Source: CAYQSU01 sp964420325
GTDB lineage: Bacteria > Pseudomonadota > Alphaproteobacteria > Rhodospirillales > Defluviicoccaceae
Assembly (NCBI GenBank): GCA_964420325.1
Contig: CAYQSU010000022.1
Coordinates: 1-44,649 of the forward strand
Reading direction: 5' to 3'
Length of the DNA: 44,649 nt
Shown: piece after piece, positions 23,539 through 32,569 of the stretch
Numbering within the stretch: the first letter of the stretch is position 1
Layout: every line of letters starts with the position of its first letter
Position numbers and translations under genes: made by a program
Notes under the pieces: model-generated
Told to the model about the DNA's origin: nothing
Database searches by the model: none
Seen by the model: the letters and a program-made list of their open reading frames with translations, nothing else

Positions 23539-25122
23539 ATGCACCGTCGATCGGCCGTGATCGCTGTAACGACGGCGGCCATGCTGGCCGCCACCGCCGC
23601 GGATGCGAAGAGCTTCCGCTGGGGCTTCCAGGGCGACATCCAGACCATGGACCCTCATGGCCTGTTCGAGACGCTGACCCTCGGCTTCCAGGGCAACATC
23701 TACGAGGGTCTTGTCCGGTACGACAAGGACATGAATCTGATTCCGAGCCTTGCCGAAAGCTGGGAGATCGTCGAGCCGACGGTCTGGCGGTTCCATCTGC
23801 GCAAGGGCGTCAAGTTCCACAACGGCAACGACTTCACCGCCGACGACGTGCTGTTCTCGGTCAACCGGATCAAGTCCGAGGGCTCGGACATGAAGGTCAT
23901 CGCCGGGCTGATCAAGGAGGCGCGCAAGGTCGACGAGCACACCGTCGAGATCATCACCCCCCAGCCCAATCCGATCCTCGTGCAGCAGTTCGAGATCTTC
24001 TACATCATGGACAAGGAGTGGTCGGAGGAGCACAAGACAACGGCCGCCACCAACGTCAAGGGCGGCGGGGAAGGCAACTATGCCAACCTGAACGCCAACG
24101 GCACCGGTCCCTTCGTTCTCAAGGAGCGCCAGCCGGACCTCCGGACGGTGCTGGCCGCCAACCCCAACTGGTGGGGCGAGAAGCCCGGCAACGTCACCGA
24201 GGCCGTGTTCACGCCGATCGTCCAGGACGCCACCCGCGTCGCCGCGCTGATCGCGGGCGACGTCGACATGGCCTTTCCGATTCCGGTGCAGGACTGGGAG
24301 CGGCTGGAGAAGGCGGCCGGCGTCAAGCCGCTGACCGGACCGGAGGCGCGCACCATCTTCCTCGGCATGGACCAGGCCCGCGACGAGCTCCTCTACTCCA
24401 ACGTCAAGGGCAAGAACCCGTTCAAGGACCAACGGGTGCGCGAGGCCTTCTTCTATGCCATCGACGTCGACGCGATCCGCGACAAGGTGATGCGCGGCGC
24501 CTCGTGGCCCGCGGCGCTGATGGTCTCGCCACAGATCAACGGCTGGACCGAGGCGATGGATCGGCGCGAGCCGGCGGACCCGCAGCGCGCGAAACAGCTC
24601 CTCGTCGAGGCGGGCTATCCGGACGGATTCGAGGTCACCATGGATTGCCCCAACGACCGCTACGTGAACGACGAGCGGATCTGCCAGGCCGCCGCCTCGA
24701 TGCTGGCGAAGATCGGCGTCAAGGTGAACGTGCTGGCGCAGACCAAGTCCAAGTACTTCGCCAAGGTGCTCGCCCAGAACAACTACGACACCAGCTTCTA
24801 TCTCCTCGGCTGGACGCCGTCGACGATGGACAGCCACAACCCCGTCTCGTCGCTGATGTCCTGCCGCGGCGAGGGCAAGGGCGCCTTCAACCTCGGCGGT
24901 TACTGCAACCAGCGGGTGACCGAGCTTGCCGACCTCATCCAGGTCGAGACCGATCCCGCCAGGCGGCAGGCGCTGATCGACGAGGCGTTCGCGATCCACA
25001 AGAACGAGGTCGGCCACATCCCCCTCCACCAGCAGCCGCTGTCCTGGGGGGTGAGCGAGAAGGTGGAGGTCGCCCAGCGGGCCGACAACGTGTTCGATCT
25101 GCGCTACGTCGTGGTCAAGTGA
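23539..25122 (+). CDS. ABC transporter substrate-binding protein, peptide/nickel (family 5)
   Basis: The 527-residue product has a signal peptide (about 1-22, 'AADA' cleavage) and the family 5 signatures 'DIQTMDPHG', 'LVRYDKDMNLIPSLAESWE', 'WRFHLRKGVKFHNGNDFTADDV' split over adjacent strands, and 'DQRVREAFFYAIDVDAI'. It belongs to the DppA/OppA/NikA class of periplasmic binders for peptides, opines and other small molecules. The ATG at 23539 is supported by GGGAGGA eight bases upstream. It heads the importer genes; a strong hairpin between it and the first permease could raise its level over the membrane parts. The ligand is not readable. Confidence 0.94.
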   Translation: MHRRSAVIAVTTAAMLAATAADAKSFRWGFQGDIQTMDPHGLFETLTLGFQGNIYEGLVRYDKDMNLIPSLAESWEIVEPTVWRFHLRKGVKFHNGNDFTADDVLFSVNRIKSEGSDMKVIAGLIKEARKVDEHTVEIITPQPNPILVQQFEIFYIMDKEWSEEHKTTAATNVKGGGEGNYANLNANGTGPFVLKERQPDLRTVLAANPNWWGEKPGNVTEAVFTPIVQDATRVAALIAGDVDMAFPIPVQDWERLEKAAGVKPLTGPEARTIFLGMDQARDELLYSNVKGKNPFKDQRVREAFFYAIDVDAIRDKVMRGASWPAALMVSPQINGWTEAMDRREPADPQRAKQLLVEAGYPDGFEVTMDCPNDRYVNDERICQAAASMLAKIGVKVNVLAQTKSKYFAKVLAQNNYDTSFYLLGWTPSTMDSHNPVSSLMSCRGEGKGAFNLGGYCNQRVTELADLIQVETDPARRQALIDEAFAIHKNEVGHIPLHQQPLSWGVSEKVEVAQRADNVFDLRYVVVK

Positions 25123-25144
25123 GGGCCGAAGCCGGGGATCCGCT

Positions 25145-25166
25145 GGCGGGCGCTTGGGCGCCCGCC
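25145..25166 (+). terminator. Strong intercistronic stem-loop after the binding-protein gene
   Basis: GGCGGGCGC (25145-25153), loop TTGG, GCGCCCGCC (25158-25166) form a perfect 9-bp GC stem 22 bases after the binding-protein stop and 26 bases before the permease start. There is no T-run, so it is more likely an attenuator or mRNA-protecting hairpin than a full terminator. Such hairpins are common where the binder is made in excess. Confidence 0.55.
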
Positions 25167-25192
25167 GGTCGCCGCCTGGCTTCGTGCGCACG

Positions 25193-26182
25193 ATGATCGC
25201 CTTCCTCGCGGCTCGCCTCCTTCAGTCCCTCGTCGTCATGCTGACCGTGGGGCTGATCGCGTTCTCGCTGTTCCGCTACGTCGGCGATCCCGTCAACAAC
25301 ATGGTCGGCCAGGACACCACGCTGGAGGAGCGCGCCGCCCTGCGCGACTCCCTCGGGCTCAACGATCCGTTCATCGTCCAGTACGGCCGGTTCCTGGCCA
25401 ATGCCGCCCGGGGCAACTTCGGCATCTCCTACCGCCACCGCCAACCGGTCTCCAAGCTCATCGGCGAGCGCGTGCCCGCGACCATGGAGCTGTCCATGGT
25501 CGCCGCGCTGCTCGCCCTTGCCGTCGGCGTGCCGATGGGCGTGTATACCGGCCTCCACCGCGAAGGCGCGCTATCGCGGATGCTCATGACGCTGTCCTTG
25601 ATCGGCGTGTCGCTGCCCACCTTCCTCATCGGCATCCTGCTCATCCTCGTCTTCGGCGTGATCCTGCAGTGGCTGCCGACCTTCGGCCGGGGCGCGGTCG
25701 TCGATCTCGGCTGGTGGACGACCGGGTTGTTGACGGCGTCCGGCCTCAAGGCGCTGATCATGCCGTCGATCACGCTGGCACTGTTCCAGATGACGCTGAT
25801 CATGCGCCTCGTTCGTTCGGAGATGCTGGAGGTGCTGCGCACCGACTACATCAAGTTCGCCCGCGCACGCGGGCTCGCCGACCGGACGATCAACTTCGGC
25901 CACGCGCTGAAGAACACCCTGGTGCCGGTGATCACCATTACCGGCCTGCAGCTCGGCTCGATCATCGCCTTCGCCATCATCACCGAAAGTGTCTTCCAGT
26001 GGCCGGGCATGGGCCTGCTGTTCATCCAGTCGATCAATGCGGTGGATATCCCGGTGATGGCCTGCTACCTGATGCTGATCGCGTTCTTCTTCGTCGTCAT
26101 CAACCTGGTCGTCGACCTTCTCTACTACACGGTCGACCCGCGGCTCCGCGCCGACCGGCCGACGGCGGCGGGCCACCTCTGA
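25193..26182 (+). CDS. ABC transporter permease, DppB/OppB type
   Basis: The 329-residue inner-membrane protein has six predicted membrane segments and the family's N-terminal 'FLAARLLQSLVVMLTVGLIAFSL' helix, whose first loop carries 'GDPVNNMVG'. The cytoplasmic EAA-type loop reads 'DYIKFARARGLADRTINFGHALKNTLVPVIT' (split). I chose the ATG at 25193; a GTG three codons upstream is possible, and neither has a clear ribosome site, which fits lower expression than the binding protein. Confidence 0.92.
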   Translation: MIAFLAARLLQSLVVMLTVGLIAFSLFRYVGDPVNNMVGQDTTLEERAALRDSLGLNDPFIVQYGRFLANAARGNFGISYRHRQPVSKLIGERVPATMELSMVAALLALAVGVPMGVYTGLHREGALSRMLMTLSLIGVSLPTFLIGILLILVFGVILQWLPTFGRGAVVDLGWWTTGLLTASGLKALIMPSITLALFQMTLIMRLVRSEMLEVLRTDYIKFARARGLADRTINFGHALKNTLVPVITITGLQLGSIIAFAIITESVFQWPGMGLLFIQSINAVDIPVMACYLMLIAFFFVVINLVVDLLYYTVDPRLRADRPTAAGHL

Positions 26183-26195
26183 GAGAGGCTCGGAC

Positions 26196-27161
26196 TTGGC
26201 CATCGGGCGCTCCGGCGGAACGTTGGTCGAGGACGGCGCGGCGCGGACCGCCGATGCCCTCCGTCGCTTTTTCGCGAGCGACGTCTGGTACTCGTTCCGG
26301 CGCTCGCCGGTCACCGTGATCGCCGCCATCGTCACGCTCGGCTTCGTCGGCGCGGCCGTGTTCGCCCCCTGGGTCGCGCCGCACCGGCCGTTCGATCTCG
26401 CCACCATCGAGCTGCTCGACGCCTTCACCCCGCCGGTATGGGAGAACGGCGGCGATCCGCGGTTTCTGCTCGGCACCGACGACCAGGGCCGAGACCTGCT
26501 GTCGACCATCATCTACGGCACGCGGATCTCGCTCGGCGTCGGCGCCGCGTCGGTGGCGTTCGCCCTGGTCCTCGGCGTCGGTCTCGGTCTGGTCAGCGGC
26601 TACGTCGGCGGCAAGATCGACGCCTTCATCATGCGGGTGGCGGACGTCCAGCTCAGCTTTCCGGCCATCCTGATCGCGCTCCTCATCGACGGCGTGGCGC
26701 GCGGCGTCTTGCCGCGCGAGATGCACGACCAGCTCTGGTTCTACGTCCTCGTGCTTGCCATCGGCGTCTCCGGCTGGGTCCAGTATGCGCGCACCGTGCG
26801 CGGCTCGACGCTCGTCGAGAAGAACAAGGAGTACGTGCAGGCGGCCCGCGTCATCGGCGTCCCGCCGCTCGTCGTCATGGTGCGCCATGTCCTCCCCAAC
26901 GTCATGGGGCCGGTGCTGGTCATCGCCACCATCCATCTGGCGGTCGCCATCATCACCGAGGCGACCCTCTCCTTTCTCGGCGTCGGCGTTCCGGCCACCG
27001 CGCCCTCGCTCGGAACCCTCATCCGCATCGGCAACGACTTCCTGTTCTCCGGCGAGTGGTGGATCACCATCTTTCCGGGCGCGGCGCTGGCCATCCTCGT
27101 CCTGGCGGTCAACCTCTTGGGCGACTGGCTGCGCGACGCCTTGAATCCGAAGCTGCGGTGA
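26196..27161 (+). CDS. ABC transporter permease, DppC/OppC type
   Basis: The 321-residue partner permease has an N-terminal cytoplasmic extension, a first membrane helix around 38-60, and the DppC-type signature 'LLGTDDQGRDLLSTIIYGTRISL'. The EAA loop is 'EYVQAARVIGVPPLVVMVRHVLPNV' (split). The start appears to be TTG at 26196, with GAGAGG eight bases upstream; no ATG or GTG occurs before the first membrane helix. It lies 13 bases after the first permease, and its stop overlaps the next gene's GTG. Confidence 0.9.
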   Translation: MAIGRSGGTLVEDGAARTADALRRFFASDVWYSFRRSPVTVIAAIVTLGFVGAAVFAPWVAPHRPFDLATIELLDAFTPPVWENGGDPRFLLGTDDQGRDLLSTIIYGTRISLGVGAASVAFALVLGVGLGLVSGYVGGKIDAFIMRVADVQLSFPAILIALLIDGVARGVLPREMHDQLWFYVLVLAIGVSGWVQYARTVRGSTLVEKNKEYVQAARVIGVPPLVVMVRHVLPNVMGPVLVIATIHLAVAIITEATLSFLGVGVPATAPSLGTLIRIGNDFLFSGEWWITIFPGAALAILVLAVNLLGDWLRDALNPKLR

Positions 27162-28189
27162 GCGCGCCCCTGCCGGCCGCCGATGCGGGGCGCGAGGCCC
27201 CTCGCCCGCTCCTCCGGGTGGACGGGCTGCGGGTGGAGATCCCGACGCGCTCGGGCGTGCTCGTCGCCGTCGACACCGTGTCCTTCGACATCGACGCCGG
27301 CGAGGTGCTGGGCGTCGTCGGCGAGTCGGGCGCCGGCAAGTCGCTGACCGGCGCGGCGATCATCGGCCTTCTCGAACCGCCGTGCCGGATCGCCGCCGGC
27401 GCCGTCTGGTTCGAGGGGCGGCGCATCGAGGCTCTGTCGTACGACGCGATGCGGCGGCTTCGCGGCGCCAAGATCGGCATGGTCTTCCAGGACCCGTTGA
27501 CCAGCCTCAATCCGCTCTACACCATCGGCCGCCTCCTGACGGAGACCATCCGCACCCATGCGCGCATGAGCGAGAGCGCCGCGCGCGGCCGCGCCGTCGA
27601 GCTCTTGGCCGAGGTCGGCATCCCCGCCGCGGCGCGACGGATCGATCAGTATCCCCACCAGTTCTCCGGCGGCATGCGGCAGCGTGTCGTCGTCGCTCTT
27701 GCGCTCTGCGCCAATCCGCGCCTGATCATCGCCGACGAGCCGACGACCGCCCTCGACGTGTCGATCCAGGCCCAGATCATCACCCTGTTGAAGCGGATGT
27801 GCCGCGAACATGGAACGGCGGTGATGCTGGTGACCCACGACATGGGCGTGATCGCCGAGACCGCCGATCGGGTCGCCGTGATGTACGCGGGACGCATCGT
27901 CGAGATCGGCCCCGTAAGCGACATCATCCAGGACGCCCGGCATCCCTACACCCACGGGCTGATGGGATCGATCCCGCTGGTCGGCCGAGACGTGGCCCGC
28001 CTGGTGCAGATCGACGGCGCCATGCCGCGGCTCGCGGAGATCCCCGGGGGCTGCGCCTTCCACCCGCGCTGCCCGAAGGCATTCGATCGCTGCCGCGGGG
28101 AGCGGCCGGAACTGATGCCCGCGGGCTCGTCCCGCGCGGCCTGCTGGCTCCACGACCCAACGGCTGAACGGCGTGCAGGCCGTGGCTGA
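27158..28189 (+). CDS. ABC transporter ATP-binding protein, DppD/OppD type
   Basis: The 343-residue ATPase shows Walker A 'GESGAGKS', Q-loop 'VFQDPLTSLNPLYTIG', signature 'FSGGMRQRV', Walker B 'LIIADEPTTALDV' and H-loop 'LVTHDMG'. The C-terminal oligopeptide-transporter extension has 'GCAFHPRCPKAFDRC', a cysteine cluster that in this family can hold an iron-sulfur centre. The GTG start overlaps the permease stop as GTGA. It pairs with the next gene to drive import. Confidence 0.95.
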   Translation: MSAPLPAADAGREAPRPLLRVDGLRVEIPTRSGVLVAVDTVSFDIDAGEVLGVVGESGAGKSLTGAAIIGLLEPPCRIAAGAVWFEGRRIEALSYDAMRRLRGAKIGMVFQDPLTSLNPLYTIGRLLTETIRTHARMSESAARGRAVELLAEVGIPAAARRIDQYPHQFSGGMRQRVVVALALCANPRLIIADEPTTALDVSIQAQIITLLKRMCREHGTAVMLVTHDMGVIAETADRVAVMYAGRIVEIGPVSDIIQDARHPYTHGLMGSIPLVGRDVARLVQIDGAMPRLAEIPGGCAFHPRCPKAFDRCRGERPELMPAGSSRAACWLHDPTAERRAGRG

Positions 28190-29258
28190 AGCCGTGCCCG
28201 CCGTTGGTCCGGAGGCGGACGCGCCGATGGTTCGGGCCATCGATCTCGCGAAGCACTTCGATGTCTCCCCGCCCCTTCTCGCTCGCATCCTGCAGCGGCA
28301 GAGGCGCGTCGTGCTCAAGGCCGTCGACGGCGTCAGCTTTGCCATCCCCAAGGGCCGGACGTTCAGCCTCGTCGGCGAGTCCGGTTGCGGGAAGTCCACG
28401 GTCGCCCGCCTCGTCGTCGGCCTCTATCGGCCGACCCGCGGCCGCGTCGAGGTCGACGGCGTCGAGTTCCGCGCCTTCGCCAGCCGCGCGGAAACGGCAT
28501 CGACCCGCCGGCGCCTGCAGATGATCTTCCAGGACCCGTACGCCAGCCTCAACCCCCGCTGGCGGGTTCGCGACATCGTCGCCGAGCCGATCCGCGCCCA
28601 TCGGCTGCTCGGCGACCGCGTCGTGATGGCCGCCAGGGTCGCCGAGCTCCTGCAGCAGGTGGGGCTCTCGGCCGCCGACGGCGAGAAGTACCCGCATGAG
28701 TTCTCCGGCGGCCAGCGCCAGCGCATCTCCATCGCCCGGGCGCTGGCCAGCCGGCCCGAGTTGCTCGTCTGCGACGAGCCCACGTCCGCTCTCGATGTCT
28801 CCGTGCAGGCGCAGATCCTCAACCTGATGAAGGACCTGCAGCGACGCTTCGGCCTCACCTATCTGTTCATCAGCCACGACCTCGCGGTCGTCTACCACAT
28901 CTCCGACCTCGTCGGCGTGATGTACCTGGGGCGGCTCGTCGAGTGGGGGCCGAAGGCGGCTCTGTTCGACAATCCCCGCCACCCCTACACGCGCATGCTG
29001 CTCGACGCCATTCCCGATCTCGCGATGACGGGACGCAGGCGCATTCCGGTCGCCGGCGAGGTGCCGAGCCCGATCAGCCCGCCGAGCGGCTGTCATTTCC
29101 ACCCGCGCTGCCCCCACGCGGACGAGCGCTGCCGCAGAGAGACCCCGAGAATGCGGCCGATGGATGCAGGCGAGGTCGCCTGCCACGCCGTCGAGGAGGG
29201 ACGCCTGCCCGCCCGCGACGCGGTGGCGGGTCACCGCATGTTAGGAGCGATAGGATGA
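28173..29258 (+). CDS. ABC transporter ATP-binding protein, DppF/OppF type
   Basis: The 361-residue second ATPase has Walker A 'GESGCGKS', Q-loop 'IFQDPYASLNPRW', signature 'FSGGQRQRI', Walker B 'LLVCDEPTSALDV' and H-loop 'FISHDLAVV', plus the C-terminal 'GCHFHPRCPHADERC' cluster. Two GTG starts are possible (28173 and 28182), both inside the end of the preceding gene, so the genes overlap by 8-17 bases. The stop forms ATGA with the next amidohydrolase. Confidence 0.93.
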   Translation: MQAVAEAVPAVGPEADAPMVRAIDLAKHFDVSPPLLARILQRQRRVVLKAVDGVSFAIPKGRTFSLVGESGCGKSTVARLVVGLYRPTRGRVEVDGVEFRAFASRAETASTRRRLQMIFQDPYASLNPRWRVRDIVAEPIRAHRLLGDRVVMAARVAELLQQVGLSAADGEKYPHEFSGGQRQRISIARALASRPELLVCDEPTSALDVSVQAQILNLMKDLQRRFGLTYLFISHDLAVVYHISDLVGVMYLGRLVEWGPKAALFDNPRHPYTRMLLDAIPDLAMTGRRRIPVAGEVPSPISPPSGCHFHPRCPHADERCRRETPRMRPMDAGEVACHAVEEGRLPARDAVAGHRMLGAIG

Positions 29259-30445
29259 CCAACGCCGGGGCCACGCTGTTCGCCGGAGGACAGGTCTTCG
29301 ACGGCGAGACCCTCCTCCCCGGCCACGCCATCCTGGTCCGCGATGGTCGCATCGAGCGGCTGGCGCCGGCGGCGGAGTTCGACGGCTTCGCCGGCGGGCG
29401 CGTGGACACCGGCGGCGGCACCGTGCTTCCCGGGCTCATGGACTGCCACGTGCATTTGATGCTCCACGGCGAGGCCGATCCGATGGACGGGCTCTCCCGG
29501 CTGGCGCCGGCCGCGGCCACCCTGCGTGCCCTCGAGCACGCGATCGAGACCCTGCGGGGCGGCGTCACCGCCATCCGCGATTGCGGCGGCCGGGACTATC
29601 ACGAGTTCGCCGTTCGCGACGCCTGCAACGCCGGACGGTTCCCGGGACCGACGATCCGCGCTGCCGGACGGGTGATCTGCATGACCGGCGGCCACGGGCA
29701 CCAGTGGGCGCGGGTGGCGGACGGCTGCGACGAGGTGATCAAGGCGGTGCGCGAGCAGATCCACGCCGGCTCGGACCTGGTGAAGATGATGGCCTCGGGC
29801 GGCGTGCTCACGCCCGGCGTCGATCCCGGCGACGCCCACTTTGGTCCGGAGGAGATGAAGGCCGGCATCGGCGAGGCGAAGCGGTTCCATCGGCGCACGG
29901 CGAGCCACGCCCAGGCCGCGGGCGGAATCCTCAACGCGGTGCGGGCGGGCGTCGATTCCATCGAGCACGGCATCTTCATGGACGAGCAATGCTTGAGCGA
30001 GATGCTGGCGGCGGGCACCTTTCTCGTCCCGACGTTGTCGGCGCTGCAGGCGATCCTGGCCCATGCCGATGAAGGCATCCCGGCGCACGCGGTCGACAAG
30101 GCGCAACGGGTCGCCGACCGCCATCGCCGGTCGGTGCGCATGTATCACGAGGCGGGAGGCCGGATCGCCATGGGCACCGATGCCGGGACGCCGTTCAACC
30201 GGCACGGTTCCAACCTCGCGGAGCTTCGCTACATGGTGGAGATCGGCATGACGCCCAGGGATGCCCTCGTCGCCGCCAGCGCGCACGCGGCCGATCTCAT
30301 CGGCCTCGCCGATCGCGGCCGCATCCGGGCCGGCTTCGTGGCCGACCTGCTGATCGTCGACGGCGACCCGTTGCAGGACATCGACAGGGTGGTCGATCGC
30401 GCCCACCATCGCGCCGTCATCAAGGACGGCGTGCCGGTGACCTGA
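29255..30445 (+). CDS. Metal-dependent amidohydrolase, second homologue
   Basis: The 396-residue product has the same metal-site layout as the enzyme at 22142: H65-x-H67 ('DCHVH'), Lys177 ('LVKMMASGG'), His218 ('ASHAQA'), His238 ('IEHGIF') and Asp309 ('MGTDAGTPF'). It is cytoplasmic. The ATG overlaps the ATPase stop as ATGA and has TTAGGAG upstream, so it is part of the importer operon. Together with the first homologue it probably hydrolyses the imported compound, or two related forms of it. The substrate is unknown. Confidence 0.9.
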   Translation: MTNAGATLFAGGQVFDGETLLPGHAILVRDGRIERLAPAAEFDGFAGGRVDTGGGTVLPGLMDCHVHLMLHGEADPMDGLSRLAPAAATLRALEHAIETLRGGVTAIRDCGGRDYHEFAVRDACNAGRFPGPTIRAAGRVICMTGGHGHQWARVADGCDEVIKAVREQIHAGSDLVKMMASGGVLTPGVDPGDAHFGPEEMKAGIGEAKRFHRRTASHAQAAGGILNAVRAGVDSIEHGIFMDEQCLSEMLAAGTFLVPTLSALQAILAHADEGIPAHAVDKAQRVADRHRRSVRMYHEAGGRIAMGTDAGTPFNRHGSNLAELRYMVEIGMTPRDALVAASAHAADLIGLADRGRIRAGFVADLLIVDGDPLQDIDRVVDRAHHRAVIKDGVPVT

Positions 30446-31987
30446 ATGCCGGGGAGCGCATCGCCGGCGGGCGGGACCCCCCGGATATCGGCCGACATCA
30501 CCCGGCAGATCTTTGCGCCCGATCGCCTGCGCGAGCTCGCCGGCAGCCCGGCCGTCGTCTGCGAAGGACGGACGCTTACCTACGGCGGGCTCGCCGATCT
30601 GGTGGTGCGGGCCGGCACCGCGCTGACCGCAGAGGGCCTCGCCCCCGGTGACCGGGTGGTCCTGCAGATGCGGGACACCGAGCGGCTGATCGCCGGGGTC
30701 TTCGGCGCCATGCACGCCGGGCTTGTTCCGGTCATCCTCGGCCGGCACGTCTCCGGCGCCGATCTCGATCGGGCGATCGCCGAGACCGGCGCGCCGGTCG
30801 TGGTGGAGGATGAGGACGGCAGCGGGAGCGCCGCCGGCTCGACCGGTGCGGCGCGCATGTCCGCGGACGATCTGGCGCCGCCGCTTCGCGTCACCGGCTG
30901 CGCGGCTCCGGCCGACGCGGCGCCGGCGCGGGAGGAGGCGTTCTGGCTCTACACCTCCGGCACCACCGGCCGCAGCAAGGGCGTCGTCCTCGGCCATCGC
31001 GAGCTCGCACCGCTGGTGGCCTATCACCGAGGCGCTCTCGGCATCGGCGCCGGCACGCGGATCTTCTGCACCTCCCGGCTCGCGTTCGCCTACGCCCTCG
31101 GCAACGCCTGCCTGGCGCCGCTGGCGCTCGGCGCCACCATTGTCCTGCATCCCGACTGGCCGACCCCGGAGAGCAGCCTCGAGCTGGTGGCGGTGACGCG
31201 TCCCGACGTCGTGTTCTCGGTGCCGAGCCTCTACCGGGCGTGGCTTGCCCTGCCGGAGCGAAGCCTCGCGCCGATGCGCCGGGTCCGCCGCTTCGTCTCG
31301 GCGGGGGAGCGCCTTCCGGTTGCGATCTCCGAACGCTGGCAGGCACGGACCGGCGGAGCGATCCTCGACTGCTACGGCTGCTCCGAAACGGTGTTCTTCG
31401 TCTTCGCCTCGCCGGCATCGCGGCCGAAGCCGGGATCGGTCGGGCTTCCCTGCGAAGACGTCACGGCCGAGTTGCGCGACGATGCCGGCGCTCCATTTGT
31501 CGGTCGAGAGACCGGCCGCCTGTTCGTCCGCCATCCCTTCGCCGCCATCGGCTACGGGCCCGGCGCCGGCGACGCCGCGGCGCGGTTCAGCGACGGCTGG
31601 TTCGCCACCGGCGATCTCTTCCGCCGCGACGAGGACGGCTACTGGCATCACATGGGCCGCGAGGACGATCGCCTGAAGATCTCCGGCCGCTGGGTCAGCC
31701 TCAGCGAGATCGAGGAGGCGGCCCAAGGGCTCGACGGCGTCGACCAGGTGGCGGCGGCGGCGGCCACCGACCCGGACGGGCTCGACCGTGTCGCCCTGTT
31801 CGCGGTCGCCGCATCGCCGGCAGCCGGGGCAACGCTGGCCGCGGCCCTCGAGCACCTTTTCGCCGAGCGGCTGCCGCCGTTCAGCCGGCCCAAGTGGATC
31901 CGCGTCGTTCCGGAACTGCCGCGCACGGCGACCGGCAAGGTGCGCAAGGCCGAGCTGAGACGCCTGATCGAGGAGGAGACGCCATGA
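30446..31987 (+). CDS. AMP-forming acyl/aryl-CoA ligase (benzoate-CoA ligase-like)
   Basis: The 513-residue product is an ANL-superfamily adenylating enzyme: 'LYTSGTTGRSKGVVLGHRE' (P-loop-like A3), 'DCYGCSETVFF' (A5), 'DGWFATGDLF' (A7), 'REDDRLKISGRWVSLSEIEE' (hinge A8) and 'PRTATGKVRKAELR' with the catalytic Lys (A10). It would join a carboxylic acid to CoA through an acyl-AMP. The overall style, and the thioesterase that follows, recall benzoate/aryl-CoA ligases, but the acid cannot be named. The ATG directly follows the amidohydrolase stop with no gap, and its own stop overlaps the thioesterase. Confidence 0.88.
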   Translation: MPGSASPAGGTPRISADITRQIFAPDRLRELAGSPAVVCEGRTLTYGGLADLVVRAGTALTAEGLAPGDRVVLQMRDTERLIAGVFGAMHAGLVPVILGRHVSGADLDRAIAETGAPVVVEDEDGSGSAAGSTGAARMSADDLAPPLRVTGCAAPADAAPAREEAFWLYTSGTTGRSKGVVLGHRELAPLVAYHRGALGIGAGTRIFCTSRLAFAYALGNACLAPLALGATIVLHPDWPTPESSLELVAVTRPDVVFSVPSLYRAWLALPERSLAPMRRVRRFVSAGERLPVAISERWQARTGGAILDCYGCSETVFFVFASPASRPKPGSVGLPCEDVTAELRDDAGAPFVGRETGRLFVRHPFAAIGYGPGAGDAAARFSDGWFATGDLFRRDEDGYWHHMGREDDRLKISGRWVSLSEIEEAAQGLDGVDQVAAAAATDPDGLDRVALFAVAASPAAGATLAAALEHLFAERLPPFSRPKWIRVVPELPRTATGKVRKAELRRLIEEETP

Positions 31988-32412
31988 GCTTCGCGGCGAC
32001 GATGTCGGTCGTCGTCGCCTGGGGCGACTGCGACCCCGCCGACATCGTCTTCTATCCCAACTACTTCCGCTGGTTCGACGCGGCGGCGTGGAACCTGTTC
32101 GAGGTGGCGGCCGGTGGCTGGGAGCGGATCCGCGCCTGCCACGGGCCGGTGAACATGCCGCTCCTCGGCGCCGAGTGCCGGTTCACCGCACCGTCGCGCC
32201 GCGGCGATGCCCTCCTGATCGAGAGCCGCGTCGTCGCGTGGGAGGGCAAGGTCTTCCGCGTCGAGCATCGCGTGCTCAACGCCGGCACCCTCGCCGCCGA
32301 AGGCATCGAGACCCGGTGCTGGGCCGTCCCCCACCCCGAGGATCCGGGCCGGCTCAAGGGCGCACCTCTCCCGGCGGACATCTTGGCGCTTTTCCGCGAC
32401 CCTGCCGGCTGA
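31984..32412 (+). CDS. 4-hydroxybenzoyl-CoA-type acyl-CoA thioesterase
   Basis: The 142-residue hotdog-fold product has the family signature 'GDCDPADIVFYPNYFRWFD', with Asp17 in the position of the catalytic Asp of the Pseudomonas 4-hydroxybenzoyl-CoA thioesterase. It should hydrolyse an acyl- or aryl-CoA. Being coupled (ATGA overlap) to a CoA ligase, it could recycle CoA from stalled products or serve a dedicated pathway step. It ends the importer/amidohydrolase/ligase run; a 157-base gap follows. Confidence 0.9.
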   Translation: MSFAATMSVVVAWGDCDPADIVFYPNYFRWFDAAAWNLFEVAAGGWERIRACHGPVNMPLLGAECRFTAPSRRGDALLIESRVVAWEGKVFRVEHRVLNAGTLAAEGIETRCWAVPHPEDPGRLKGAPLPADILALFRDPAG

Positions 32413-32569
32413 CGCGCCCGACGCCTCGACGGCCACTTTGCCGCTGCCTTTCAGCGAAAAAATCGGTATTGTTATGCGCCTTTCCCCGCGAGGCGCGGGC
32501 AATCGCTGCGGCCAGATCCGGCGCCGGGGGGCGGGAGGGAGGGAACGAGAGCACAAGGGAGGGATCGTC

